From the NCBI GenBank assembly GCA_022225965.2, contig JAKJXP020000055.1, positions 124,001 through 188,000 of the forward strand: a stretch of 64,000 nt of DNA, written 5' to 3'. The notes below the pieces were generated by a model. That model did no database searches. It was not told the origin of the DNA and was given only the letters and a program-made list of their open reading frames with translations. Origin of the DNA: Diatrype stigma. Lineage: Eukaryota > Ascomycota > Sordariomycetes > Xylariales > Diatrypaceae. The position numbers were made by a program, and so were the translations under genes. Positions 49,005-61,035 of this stretch are shown piece by piece; the stretch's first letter is position 1, and each line of letters opens with the position of its first letter.

Positions 49005-49303
49005 GTATAGTAATATCTGTGCCAAGACTAAAATAGCTGGTGTCTCCAAGCCCCTTCACCAGCCGTTTTCCGTCCTTCCCCCATTGAACCTCTGCATTGT
49101 TCGTCCTTTTCCAATCGCTCGAGGAGAAAGTGCGAATACTTAAAAGCAGTAGACCCCTTCGAGAACCCTTCCTTTTCCCCAGCTTGAGACAGAGCGAGTG
49201 TCGCTTGTCTCTTGCATTGTGAGAAATCTCATTACAACCCCTCATCCAGAACCCCAGCCCAGCACAACGGCTAGACCGACTCCAATTTTGATAAGCCGTC
49301 AAG

Positions 49304-51330
49304 ATGTCGTTCAACAACCGCAAGTTCTCTATGAACCGCAACACGGGCGTGCCCCGTCCGTCCAGACGCTTCAGCACAAGCGAACCCGGCGCTCAAGGTA
49401 CGTGTGTGAGAGAGTGAGAGTGAGAGTGAGAGTGAAAGTGAGAGTGAGAGAGTCTGCTTCAGACCTTTTATACTCGGAGGTGTATGTGTGTCTATGGCCT
49501 AGACTTGGGATGTTCTTATCGCATCGGTCGACGCATGCCATCGCCCAGTCACCCCGCCGCATCAATCCGACTACGTTCCCTGTTGCACTGCCAAGCAACG
49601 CATCCGCCGTTGTGTCTTGCGCTTAACCCAGCGGTCTTGTGTTCGTCTTGGCGCTTGGCATCGACGTCGATCTTTCTTCGACTGGGAACAACGATGAAAA
49701 CACACGTGTTGGATGTAGAAGAAAACAATTCGAACTCGAAACCAAATGAAACGAACTGAGTAACATGCTAGGCACAACTCGCTGACTCGGATTATAGAAA
49801 CCAGCTCCAAGATCCATCGCCAGTTCCGCGCTGCGCACGAGGGTCATTTGCCTCATGCTGGCTTGGACGCGACCCGTGCCTCCACTGGTGTTGTCTGGTG
49901 TACTGAGCGAGCAGCCGAGTATGGCTTCCTGGAGGAGCCCCATCTTTGGGCCAACCTGGGCCAAGGCGCCCCCGAGGTCGAGGACGATATCGATGGCTGC
50001 TTCGAGCGTCCCCAGACCATCGACATCTCTTTAGCTGCGAGAGAGTACGGCCCAACGGCCGGTATCAAGCCCCTGCGTGAGGCCGTGGCTCATATGTACA
50101 ATGAGATGCACCGTCAGGGTAAGGACAGCAAGTATACCTGGGAGAATGTCGCCATCGTCCCTGGTGGTCGAGCTGGCTTGATCCGTATTGCCGCTGTGTT
50201 GAACAACGCCTACGTGGGCTTCTTTATCCCCGATTATACGGCGTATAACGAGATGTTGTCTCTATTCAAGAACGTATGTTACCACTGAAATGTGTGCTGT
50301 ACGATATATTTTGCAGGCTGACCGGCGTATGCAGTTTGCTGCTATCCCTACACCTCTCTCCGAGGAGGATGGCTACCACATTCACCCAGATATCATCGCG
50401 ACGGAGATCGCGAGAGGTACTTCCGTCATTCTGACCTCCAACCCCCGAAACCCCACGGGCAGGGTCGTGGCCAACCCAGAGTTGGCCGAGATCCAGGATA
50501 TCTGCCGTAGCCGCGCTACGCTGATCAGCGACGAGTTCTACTCGGGTTACAACTACACGAGCGGTTGTGACGGTACAACCATTTCAGCCGCCGAGAATGT
50601 TGAGGACGTAGATGAGGATGATGTCCTCATTATTGACGGTCTCACTAAGCGCTTCCGCCTTCCTGGCTGGCGTATCGCGTGGATTTTGGGGCCCAAGGAG
50701 TTTATCAAGGCGTAAGTCGATTTCACCCAGTATTTTCTTCCATGTAATACAACCATCGATAATTGCCTTAACGCTGACCTTGCCATTTTCTGAAGGATCG
50801 GATCGTGTGGCTCCTACCTCGACGGCGGCGCTAACGCGCCGTTCCAAGAGGCAGCGGTGCCCATGTTGGAACCCTCTCTGGTACAGCGCGAGATGGTAGC
50901 GCTGCAGCGGCACTTCCGCGACAAGCGCGACTATGTCGTGCGGCGGCTGCGTGATATGGGCTTCGTGATCAGATTTGTGCCCGACAGCACCTTCTACCTG
51001 TGGTTGAACCTGGAGGGCCTCCCTGGCCCCATCTCCGATGGTCTGAACTTCTTCCAGTCCTGCCTCGAGGAGAAAGTCATCGTGGTGCCGGGCATTTTCT
51101 TCGACCTAAACCCCGCGCGCCGCCGCGACCTTTTCGACTCCCCCTGCCACCACTTTGTCCGCTTCTCTTACGGCCCCCGCATGGACGTCTTGAAGCTCGG
51201 CTGTGACGGCATCGAGAGGGTCGTCAACAAGTAAGTTGAATCCCCTCCCCTCTCACTAGTCACCTCCGCGGGTGTCTTAGCTGGATGCGCTTTTGCTAAC
51301 AACAGATCTAGATTCAAGAAGTCCATTTAG
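49304..51330 (+). CDS. Class I/II PLP-dependent aminotransferase (5 exons, 474 aa)
   Basis: Fold-type I aminotransferase related to aspartate/aromatic aminotransferases. The substrate cannot be assigned from sequence. Exons: 49304-49397, 49798-50273, 50317-50711, 50796-51230, 51306-51330. All are GT-AG and in frame. Exon 1 encodes a short Arg/Ser/Asn-rich N-terminus (MSFNNRKFSMNRNTGVPRPS). Exon 2 opens ETSSKIHRQFRAAHEGHLPH. PLP-site landmarks are AIVPGGRAGLI (phosphate-binding loop region), FFIPDYTAYNEM, SNPRNPTGR (N235), SDEFYSGYNY (D262, Y265), and the Schiff-base lysine in DGLTKRFRLPGWRIAW (K301). The C-terminal domain ends VRFSYGPRMDVLKLG, then VVNKSRFKKSI. Intron 1 is unusually long (400 nt) and carries a GTGAGA repeat. 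The exon 1 call is less certain than the rest. Confidence 0.9.
49406..49453 (+). repeat. (GTGAGA)n-like repeat in aminotransferase intron 1
   Basis: Tandem GAGAGT/GTGAGA words start 8 nt after the GTACGT donor and supply many extra GTGAG donor-like sites. They lie inside the 400-nt first intron. Confidence 0.8.
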
Positions 51331-52627
51331 ATACATCAAAGTAGACGTCTGGGATGAGGGGCTATAGGTCTTCGTAGGCACACTCACATAGGCTCGCGTA
51401 GCCACCGATAAAAAATAAACAGGGGTAAGAGCGGACATGACCGGACACGCAAAAGGCGCTCGTTCTGTGGATACAAGTTGGATGAATGGATGACAGGGTG
51501 AATAGGTTGATGGGTGAAGAGACGCACCACCAATGTTAGGAAACGGGAACGTCTAGATAGAGGTGGACACCCAAACACCTAGGTATCTATCTACATACTC
51601 AGGTCGTTTCTCCTAGGGTATTTCAAGCCATGTATACATTATGAAGGTCCATTCTCTTTGACAAGGCACTTTCTGTATAGAATGAATGGAACATGAATTA
51701 CACGATACTGCTTCGGTCCTTGCCGCTATAATCGACCCCCTTTCCGGTAGTTCCTACTCTTCGACGTCGCTGATAGTTTGAAACAGCCCTTTGGCTGACC
51801 GCCTAAGTCATGTTTGCCTACTCATCTATCATAGGACTCAGCCTAATAGGCACTCGGTTACCTGATATTTCCTGGAATGGTAGGTGTCGTAAAGCGGCCG
51901 GTGGTGACTCTAGCACAGTTGTAAGACGCCTACCAGTTAGAAGAGCTTTCCATCTCACCTTGTGTTGTATTTGTCAACAAGCATCATGTCCACTTACATA
52001 CATGCATGTCCATTCACACGAATTCTAATCTCATTTGCATCTTCAGTTGGTTCCAGTTCTATAGGGACCTACAGATCACCGGGGCATGTATTACGCACAT
52101 AAAAAGTAGGAGAACGTAGTTTGTTAATTAGTGTATTAGATTTATTTCTTATACCAACTCTCTAGAAGATCTACCTAGGTAGATAAGTCGGTATTGCGTT
52201 TATATAAACAAGGCAGAACAAGCCGTCCGTCACATCATGCTCGCTCATGATCAGATCATCCATACACAGACATGCATCCATCCATACAACATATATCCAT
52301 GCGTTGTGCGCGTACACGACGGTAAGTTTTGTGTGTGCCCTCCCGAACGCCGGTGTAACAATGCATGCATACCCGTTTCTATTCGTTCTTCTTTCCTTTT
52401 TGGAACCCCTCCCCTCCCCCCTATTTTCCCTGCCATGCAACGCAACGTGCAGGTGTCCTTCGTTCTTCTAAGTGAGATTGTGATTGATATGGAGAAGTAT
52501 ATATCTCCCGGGGTAATATAACCAAGGCTGCCAACTACGCATGTGGGTAGATTCCAAAATATCGTATCGTATATGTATATATGTATATATATAGTTCATT
52601 GTATCTTCGCTAAGCCCAGGCCCAAGC
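51331..52627. other. Convergent spacer between the aminotransferase and MFS transporter genes
   Basis: 1.3 kb holding both 3' sides. AT-rich segments (TATATATGTATATATATAG near 52570-52592) sit next to the MFS stop. Open frames are short and overlap in both strands near 52171-52521. No domain is recognised. Confidence 0.4.
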
Positions 52628-54869
52628 CTAAGCCTGATCCCGGCCGTTCGCCGTCCTCGGGACGTTGCTGGCGGCCGCGTGGTCCTTCTCGGGGTCGCTG
52701 GCGGAGTTGGCCGAGTCGGGCTCGGCTTCGTCGTCGGTCGCGGCGGCGGCGGGGGCGTTGCCCCCCATAGTCGGGGCGAACTTGCTCTTCGACCGGATCT
52801 TGGCGCCGTACAGGTAGAAGATGACGGGGATGGGCACGAGCGCGGCCGCCACGCAGCCCAGCAGCGTCGCCGCCCACTGGATCCCCATCCCGTTGAACAT
52901 GTAGCTCGAGAACAGCGGGAAGCCCGCGCCGCAGAGGGACCGCAGGAACGTGTTTCCGGCGATGGCGGAGGCGGCGCTGTGATTGGGGGGACGGGTTAGC
53001 TTCTGTAATGTTTTATATCATCTACGCACGCATATTTCAAGGTGCAAGACGAAAGAGGGAGATTCGAGTAGGGGAGAGAAGCAGACGTTGGTGGGTGGGA
53101 TGGAAAACTTACAACATGAGGTACGCGTCGACGAGGTAGTTCAGCAGCTGCAGGAAGATGGACATCAGGCCGAAGCCGGTCAGGATGCCCGAGCAGGCCG
53201 GGACGATCCAGTGGACGTTGGGGTTGTAGCCGGCCCAGCCGAACCAGAAGACGCCGCCGGTGAAGGCGACGCCGCCGACGATGACGATGGGCAGGCGCCA
53301 CTCGGGGACGGGGACGCCGCCGTTGGCCTTGAGCTTGCGCTGGTAGGCGGGCTGCATGAGCAGGACGGCGGTGCCGGCGATGAGCTGGCCGACGATCATG
53401 CCGAAGAAGGCGAGGCCGGACTCGCCCGAGTTGAAGCCGTGCACGCCCTGGAAGACGAAGGCGTAGGCGGTCAGGAACAGGTACAGCAGGCCGTAGATGA
53501 AGGCCATGTAGACGGAGATGAGGGTGACGATGGGCTCGCCGAACAGCAGGCGCATGGGCCGGGTGAAGTTCTTCTGCAGCAGCTCGCCGAAGTCGACCTC
53601 GATCTCCTCCTGCTTGGCGTGGATGCCCCAGTTCTGCGTGCGGCGGCGCAGCTCGGCCGCCTTGGCGATCAGGATCACGGGCGGGTACGTCTCGCGCAGG
53701 AAGAGCAGGTCGAGCGCGAAGGCGAGGAAGCCCATGAACGAGACGACGTACATGGTCCAGCGCCAGCCGAGGTAGGACGAGGTGATGTAGCCGCCGACGA
53801 AGGGGGCCAGCAGGGGGCCCGTGAAGACGGTCATGGAGAAGAGCGTGATGGCGGACCCGCGCGTGGCGTTGTCGAACATGTCGGAGAAGACGGCGGCGAC
53901 GACGGCCAGGGGGCAGGCGCCGCAGAAGCCGGCGAAGAAGCGGCAGATCAGCACCGTCTGCAGGTCCTTGGCCGTCGCGCACGCGATCGAGAAGATGGAG
54001 AACCCGAACATGGCCACCACGATCGGCAGCCGCCGCCCCTTGAGCTCCGACAGCGGCGCCCACAGCGTCGGCCCCGTCGCGAACCCCAGCACGAACAGCG
54101 ACACCCCCAGCAAGCCCACCTCGGTGCTGACCCCGAACTCCGCCGCGATCGCCGCCGTCGCCGAGGAGAAGATGCTCGACGCGAAGGCCGCCGTCATCGT
54201 CGTGTAGCCGAGCATGGCGGCTGTTAGGAGCCTATATTTAGGAGAAAAAGAGACACCCTGGTTAGCCTCGCATGCGTTCGGTTCTTCTTTCCTTCTCCTT
54301 CTTCCAGAATTTCTCAAGGAATGGCTTGATGGTGGGGGGTAGGGTAGGGTAGGGCGACCAAAAAGGGGGAGAAGGCTCCATGCTATAGCAATAGATGAAA
54401 CTCACTTCTTCTTAGTCGGCCAGTTCTGGGCATGGTACGGGTCGTCCGGCCCGTCGAACTCGACGACGTAGTCCTCCTGGTTCGGCAGCTGCGGCGGCAG
54501 GGGCTTGCCGGCGCCGAAGTTGGGCAGCGGCGTGGCCTCGGACCGGCGGCGGCCGGAGTGGGTGCCGCGCCCGACGGTGGCGCTGTGCTGGCTGCGCGCC
54601 GTCTGGATCCGACTCAGCTCGGTCGGGTGCCGCTCGAGCTCGCGCGACGTCGGGACGCGGCTAATGCTCAGGCCACCGCTGCCGCCTCCTCCGTTCCGGC
54701 TCCGGGCCTGCGCCCCTTGGCTGTTGCTCGACGATGCCGTCGATATCGACGAGGCCGTGACGACGCGCTCGACCTCTTGGCTGGACCGCTGCACGCTCCG
54801 CGGACTCAATGGCCTTTCTCGGCGCGCATCCTCCTCGGCGCGCAGGATCTCGCGATCTACCTCATCCAT
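52628..54869 (-). CDS. DHA1-family MFS transporter, Tpo1/Flr1-like (3 exons, 643 aa)
   Basis: Twelve-helix drug/polyamine:H+ antiporter-like protein of the plasma membrane. The exact substrate is unknown. Exons: 54869-54406, 54231-53113, 52976-52628, joined in frame (WPTKK to [14 protein letters not shown] helix start; AYLMF to [13 protein letters not shown]). The first 155 residues are a disordered Ser/Arg-rich cytosolic tail ending [11 protein letters not shown], the family's usual entry to helix 1. Motifs are [12 protein letters not shown] (motif A), [14 protein letters not shown], the antiporter-type [12 protein letters not shown] (motif C), a central loop [22 protein letters not shown], and [20 protein letters not shown] before the last helices. 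The C-terminus is an acidic, Ala-rich tail. Length and order fit fungal Tpo1-like transporters. No regulator or biosynthetic gene lies next to it, so a cluster role is not indicated. Confidence 0.92.
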
Positions 54870-56607
54870 CTTTACTCACGCGACACGACAACCACTCGTG
54901 ATTGTTGGCTTTTCCGTTGTCGACTCCCCTTAGTCAATCGCTAATATGAATATGAGAAAACCACCTCCGGGCTAGCTGTGAATTGTTCGAAGTGTAAACA
55001 ATGGTATTGATTTGTATCGTAGTATCGTATCGTATACGTAAGGGCCGTCGTCCTCGGCTTTGTCTCTTTGTTGTTGTTGTTGTCGTCCGCTCTTGGCTGT
55101 CTTCCGTTTACAGGACAGGACACAAGAGAGGGACGTAGCAGAGTAATAACAACAGCTATAAGCTTGAGAAGCTCGAAAAAAAACAGGGACCTGGATGGGA
55201 ACGGGGGACTAAAGAAAGGTCCTAAAGAAAAGTCTCTTTCTATGGAGGATGGTCACTACTACGTAGTAATCGTGCCCACTGCTCTCCTACGTTATTAAGC
55301 GGACGCTCCATGGGACTATTAGAAGCCCGATATGGGTCCAGCAGAGAGTCTAGAGGCGCTTCGGCATGGAGATGGACGGAATTAAAGGTACCTCGTTGAC
55401 CCTCCCAGCTTCGCTACATCCAGACTTACAAATTCGCCCGTATTCCACCACGCTTCCATGCCTGCTCCGGTGCCTGTACCTGCCTACTACTTCGTACAGT
55501 ACAATACCTGCTATCGATGACTTCAGACTTGGCGGGAACCCATGCTCGACCCACCCGCGCAGCTCGAGTATGACGCCCCGGTTCGAGGTCTCCTCCAGGG
55601 ACGGCCAATGATAGGGGCCGGGCCAAGCTATAGCTCTGCGATAGCTCTGTCGCATCAGTCAGGACCTAACTACTATATATTATAGTACGTACATAGTACG
55701 CCGCCAAAACAAGCCCCCCCTCCCCCCTTCAAATAGGGAAGGGATGCCGAGAATGCTTGCCGTTTCTCTACTATGTACTCCCCAATCTCCAGCTGGGGAT
55801 TACAGTGGAATGGCTAGGTACTATAGCCAAGGCAATCTAGCGACGGTCGTGCAGGATGGCGCATCATGCCGGCAGCAAGTCTGAAAGCTTGTCAAGGCTT
55901 GTCGATGTCAACTGTTAGCTAGTCTACATAGTATGTTTCCCCCCTTACCTAGTACCTACCGGTTACTCCTAAGCCTACCGTCACCCCTAAGGTAGTCACC
56001 CCTAAGCCTTCCCTTCCCACCCTTCCATCGGGGCTGCCGCAGTCTGCAGCACAGAGAAGAATCTCGAAAGGGAGCGAAGGGGGGCAGCAAGAATAACGTT
56101 ATGCGAGTGAGACCTGAGAACCAGGCAGCCAGGGCCCAGGGGGGAGACTTGCCGCGTGCTTGTTACGGATCTAGTTAGCCGCGCTAGTTCGTCGTAGAGC
56201 CGAGGCATCGAACCGGTCTTTTGCATCCCGAAGGCGCGAGGCCCCATTGAAAATAAAAAAACGACGAGCTCCCTTCCCAGGATGAGATGAGATTCCCATC
56301 GGGGCCCATGCTGCCATGGTGTGAAATCAGATTAACTACCGATTACCTACCGCACCGCACCGCACCGCCTATCCGCGATCATCGTAGCCATCCCAGTCGT
56401 CCCAAGCAGCCCCAGCCTCACTAGCTCAGCTCGGACGGACGCACATCTCGTGGGTATCTCGTGGGTATCTCGTGTCGATTTGTTGATAAGATGCCAAGGA
56501 TGCATGGTTACATACATGAATAGTACATCAGAGATTTACTCCTTGAAAAAGGTCAATTGGAAGCATTGACTCGTCGGCAAGCCAAGTTGCACTCCTGAAT
56601 ATCATAG

Positions 56608-56610
56608 TTT

Positions 56611-56648
<38 letters not shown>
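56608..56648. repeat. Poly-T tract (8 T, AG, 31 T)
   Basis: T runs at 56608-56615 and 56618-56648. Unlike the poly-G runs there is no N gap and the flanks are ordinary, so it is probably real. It could be a remnant of a retroposed A-tail on the minus strand, but no source sequence is visible next to it. Confidence 0.85.
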
Positions 56649-56651
<3 letters not shown>

Positions 56652-59130
56652 TTTCAGTCGTGACAGTCCTTAACTGCAAGTCTATATATATATACTGTTT
56701 ACCAAGCAGCCAAGACTCTCCGTCAACTTCGCCGTGAGCTACCGAGGTAAGCTCGCAATCTTTTTCCTGGTCGCTGCGCCGGTGGCCTAGACATGCCGGG
56801 GAACGAGGAAGGCGGCGTCAGGCGACGACCGAGGGGCCGGGCGTGGATCGTAGCAGTTAGTTTAGGCACAAGATATGTAACTGAGCCACAAGAGCCCAAT
56901 GAAGAGATTTCGAGATTTTTCACGAGGGATCGAGTGCTGGAACGAATCGTCCCACTCGCCTCCACTGTGCTGCACTTTCTCGTTCGGTGATACCTGAGAC
57001 CTCTTCGGACTTCCTCTATTGGGCAGTAGTAGAAACCCACCCACTGGTTCAGCTTCCGTTGGTTCGGGTTTCGACGCTTTGAACCGGAATTGCCCCTGCC
57101 TTTCTATTATACATTATACAACTATACAACCGCTGACCAAACGACCTCGGGAATACTAATGTTTGACTTATACATGTAACCACGGGAGTATACATTTCGG
57201 ACATAAAACCTTAATCTATTTATAACTCGCGGTACACTCTAGAGGGTTCTGTTACTTCTTCGAACCCAGTCGAGATTTCCATGGGAAGACTTGAACGACC
57301 TTAACGACCACAGGATATTATCGGTACCTATTGTACGACTTGCTATGGCCGTAATGGTCGGAATCTCAGACAGTATTGTACATATGTGCAAACAGGCAGG
57401 ACAGGCAAAGCTGTAATATCTACGTCACGACCATCGAACTTTACCTCGAGCTAACCTCCATCGATGTGCATGCGTGTGTATAGTAGTAGATATGGTGCCA
57501 ATCATTGAATCGTAATGCTCAAGCCTCGGCGTCGATGGTGCTTCGCATAGTACATACATACCTACCTAGTACTTGCACAGATCTCTCCTCTTCCAGTCTC
57601 AGCGGCATGACGTCGCCACTTGCCTGATCGGGCAGTCTTGGGAACCTTCTATACGCCAATATCTCAAGCGCATCTGATCAATAGCCAATGCCGACTTACA
57701 CAATGCTCATAACTCGATTCGTAATCCAGACTCCAGAGCCATGTATGAAGGTCTTGCAGAGGAAATTCTAGATGGTCCATTGCTACGTTACGCAGTTGTT
57801 AGTTGGTAGTTCAGCAACAGATGGAATGCATCCACAACAGCCATACTGGTCGATATTCTTTTCTCCATCGTACCAAGAGATGAGGTGACTAGCAATGAAT
57901 ATCTTCAGAGAGGGATCATGTTATATCTCTACCCCATACACCCAACCACACCCCAATTGGAACCGCATCGCTGATCTATAGTCTAGTTATTAGTCCGTAT
58001 CTCCTCACGGAGATCGGTCACTAGTGCGATAGTGCGAACTCAGGTATCGTGAACTGGTCACACGGATCCGGAAATCTTACATGCAGTTAGGTCACTTATC
58101 TCCGGATCGCTACGCGCAATCCGGCCCACTTGAGGCTCTCCATCAGGCACAGAACCTACCTAGGTACCTACATAACGACATCCTACCGCTCCGCTCGGGC
58201 TGCTTATAAACGCGGGAAGGACTTCGGGGTCCAATATCGTCGGACATGGAATTCCGATGTGCGAGCTTTTATACTGCGGGAACGGCAAGACCGGATGATG
58301 GCTCCTTTGCTCTCGTGAAGCAGGAGGTCCATATTCTACGGAAGAGATGACGATCCGTGCCGATGATAGGTCTATTGTTGTCGGTATCTGAGATGACACA
58401 ATGCTGCGGTTGCTTAGCTACCAGTAGCTATCAAAACCCTTTCGTGGGATATTTACCGCTCCCCAAACAAGTTATCATTCATCCATGAAACAAGTGCCCC
58501 GACTCAGATAGCTGGGAGGAACAGTGAGTCATGCTCCTAGTGAAAGATGCCTATGGATCTATACTTACTCCCCAGACGGCTAACTATATACACATACACT
58601 ATCAGCCTCCAACCCCTCAACGTATATTGTGATCCATGATGGTAGCCGTGATCAAGAAAAAAAGTACCAACGGGCCTTGGCGAGACTGACATTGCTGGTC
58701 ACTACATACATAGCCGATGGTTGGGCAGGCACCTGAATAGGGTCCAGATAAAGTCCAAATGCGAGTGCATTTCATGTTCAGACGGAATCCAGCAACATCG
58801 GTGACTTGGACCAATCCAAATATTCCTGCATCACATCAGAGTGCAAGCCCGGCCGAGGAAAGACGGGACAGGTAGGGAATGTGACGGTTGCCAGGTGCCA
58901 TTATCGCTTGTGGTTGTGACTTCCAATTTGAAGTTCCAAAGGCCATGACTCCGTAGATACAGAAAGTGGAAAGTGTGGCTGAGTTGGCCGGGTTGTCTGA
59001 TTCATTCAAGCAACAACCCGAAGTAACAAGCGCAACCCTTGAAGTGTTTCCGTTCCAGTAATTGCAGGATTGCAGGCGGTTCATTTGTCGGCCACGCGCG
59101 TCCCCACTTCTTTTTTCTCACCGACATATT

Positions 59131-59170
59131 GCAGGTGCAGTATCGGCAGGTGCAGGTGCAGGTGCAGGTG
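59131..59170. repeat. (CAGGTG)n hexanucleotide repeat
   Basis: One CAGGTG, a short spacer, then four tandem CAGGTG units, about 300 nt upstream of the Ap4A-phosphorylase-like ATG. Each unit contains an E-box-like CAGGTG. No binding factor can be claimed. Confidence 0.8.
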
Positions 59171-59460
59171 TCAGCCCTGAACTGCCCAGTTACTTCAGTA
59201 ACCATACTTACATAAGGTAATACATAAGACAAGGGATGTACCTACCAGAAAGTCTTCACCGAAACAGACAAAGTCCAGAAAGTACCTGACCGACCTGCCC
59301 GCGATCACGAGGTAAACAAAGAGATCGTGAGCTGCTTACATACGCAGCTGATAAGTCAAAAACCACACGGCCGGACGCATTGGGACTAATAATCCGCCGG
59401 TGGGCACGCCACATAAGAACCATCGTCGGCTAGGCTAGGCTGGCTGGCGATCTCCAGACG

Positions 59461-60706
59461 ATGTCCCTCCCCCTTGGCGAGGAAGAGCTCCTGGCCGACT
59501 TTGATAGGCGCTGCAGCAGGGGTACCGTATTCTACGACAGCAGCCCGGTTCTCCAGACGCAGACCATTGATGGCTTCCAGGTGAGTGCGATTGCGTGGTT
59601 CCATCCCTCTCTCCATTATTTCCAATCTCGATTCCTAGACACGTTGGACTGACCCTATCACCAGTACGAGTTCGCCATCACAGGCGCCATCGGCAAGAAG
59701 CCCTTCATCAAGGACAACGCCGATGAGCCCCCCGTCTCCAGCCCGTCGGTGAAGAGGAGTCCCGGTTATGTGCCGGGGAGCGACATCGACGTCTCGGGAT
59801 ACGAGATCACCTATGTCAACGGGACGCATCTGCTCATGTTCAACAAGTTCTGCATGTATCGCCCGCACCTTCTGCTCCTCACCAAGGACGGCTACCGCCG
59901 ACAGTACGAGCAGCTGGACCTCCAGGACCTCCAGGCGGTCTGGAACGTGCTGCAGAGCCTGAACTGGAAATACTTCATGTTCTTCAACTGTGGCAAAGAT
60001 GGTGGCTGCAGCCGGTTGCATGTGAGTTCTTCTGTGACGCCGTGTTGTTGCGATGCTGCTATACACCGTGGTTTTCTGAGACCCTCGCTGAGGCTATGGA
60101 TGAACAACTGCGTCCTACGTCATACACAGCGGATTTATACGTGACACAAGGAAATATTCGTAGAGTACCACTAACACTTATGGGTTGCAGAAACACGTCC
60201 AGGTCGCACCTTACCTGAAAGACCGCCTAGCTCCGTGGCCGGAGACATCCAAGGAGCTGCCCAATGCGCCATTTGAATATATCTTGAGGCGATTTGAGAG
60301 CGACGTCGGACCTCAGGAGGTTCTCGCTGTCTACGAACAGATGCTGGCGAAGCTGAAGTCGCTTCTCGGACTGGATGATATGTCACCTGACCACTTCCCG
60401 CACAACGTGGCCCTCGGAAAACGGTGGATTATCGTGATACCGAGACGGAACCCTGGAGTGGGAGGCGCGTACGGAAACACCCTGTCCATGCTAGGGATGA
60501 TTTCCGTCGCCACGGACGACGAGCTGAAATGCTGGCTGAGCCAGGGGCCGCGGCAGGTTCAGTCCCAACTCGGCGTCCCGAGAGGAGCGCTTAACGGAGT
60601 CACGCCCCAGGCACACCTCGGTTGCCCTATCCTATCACATGCAAAGGGTTATCTAGGAGGCACACAGGAAGGCCTCAAGGTCCAGCATGAGGGTGTGGCG
60701 AGATGA
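59461..60706 (+). CDS. Ap4A phosphorylase / ATP adenylyltransferase-like HIT-fold protein (3 exons, 330 aa)
   Basis: Member of the Apa1/Apa2 family, which phosphorolyses diadenosine tetraphosphate to ADP and ATP. Exons: 59461-59580, 59665-60021, 60191-60706, joined in frame. The N-terminal domain includes YEFAITGAIGKKPFIKD and FNKFCMYRPHLLLLTKDGYR. The catalytic H-x-H-x-Q motif reads HKHVQ at residues 159-163 and is split after its first histidine by intron 2. NCGKDGGCSRL just before it replaces the usual small-residue loop. The C-terminal adenylyltransferase domain gives ALGKRWIIVIPRR, GGAYGNTLSMLGMISVATDDEL and a last helix before QLGVPRG. The final 40 residues look unlike the family and may be lineage-specific. 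The start opens MSLPLGEEELLADFDRRC. A further upstream exon is possible. Confidence 0.85.
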
Positions 60707-61035
60707 AACAGTGACCTCAAAGTCGTCAAAGGGAGAGGCGATCGCTATTCTACATGAACGACTTATTAGACACTCGACTGAGGATGCTATAAGGGGTGGG
60801 GAGAGGATTGAACGGGAACGGGGGTGATGAGCCAGTCCGTCAACACAGGGCTCTTAAAGACGCTACGCTACATCCATGCATTGATCAGGAGAGAACTAGC
60901 GCTAGAGGAAACCCAACCATAAGAATTGTAATGCTCTTCTATAGACACGCCGGTTATTAGCAAGTTTTCAACAAGTAATAAATCACAATAACTACAACAA
61001 ACAACCAATCTTCTCTTCGTACGTGCGTTGCATCT
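60707..61035. other. Convergent 3' spacer
   Basis: 330 nt shared by the 3' ends of the Ap4A-phosphorylase-like and sugar-porter genes. An AT-rich stretch with AAGTAATAAATCAC near 60973-60990 could serve polyadenylation. Nothing else is evident. Confidence 0.4.

Larger units (their letters stand above)
46538..49303. promoter_or_regulatory. Divergent promoter region between rfc5 and the aminotransferase gene
   Basis: 2.8 kb separating two divergently transcribed genes, so both promoters are here. The RFC-proximal part has repeated GATCG/CGATG words (46760-46815). An ACAT run lies at 47046-47069, CAACTTT triplets near 47120-47140, CA/CG dinucleotides at 48350-48399 and a TACA run at 48967-49004. 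CCAATTGG/CCAATCAG-like elements occur near 48145-48200 and could be CCAAT boxes. No gene is supported. Confidence 0.4.
54870..59460. other. Intergenic region between MFS and Ap4A-phosphorylase-like genes
   Basis: 4.6 kb between divergent genes, containing both promoters. The first 300 nt have GTATCGTATC words and a TTG run, a likely MFS leader. A 31-nt T run lies at 56618-56648, and CAGGTG hexamers lie at 59131-59170 near the right-hand gene. The middle (57100-58600) is unremarkable mixed sequence. No gene, RNA or transposon is supported. Confidence 0.4.

Noticed and set aside
52983..54227. 414-codon plus-strand frame and a 355-codon minus-strand frame over the MFS gene
   Set aside because: Both are shadows. 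The 402-codon minus-strand frame contains the MFS helices and motifs.
56200..56250. Possible minus-strand tRNA T-loop (GGTTCGATGCC)
   Set aside because: The T-stem would need several mismatches and no acceptor stem can be drawn.
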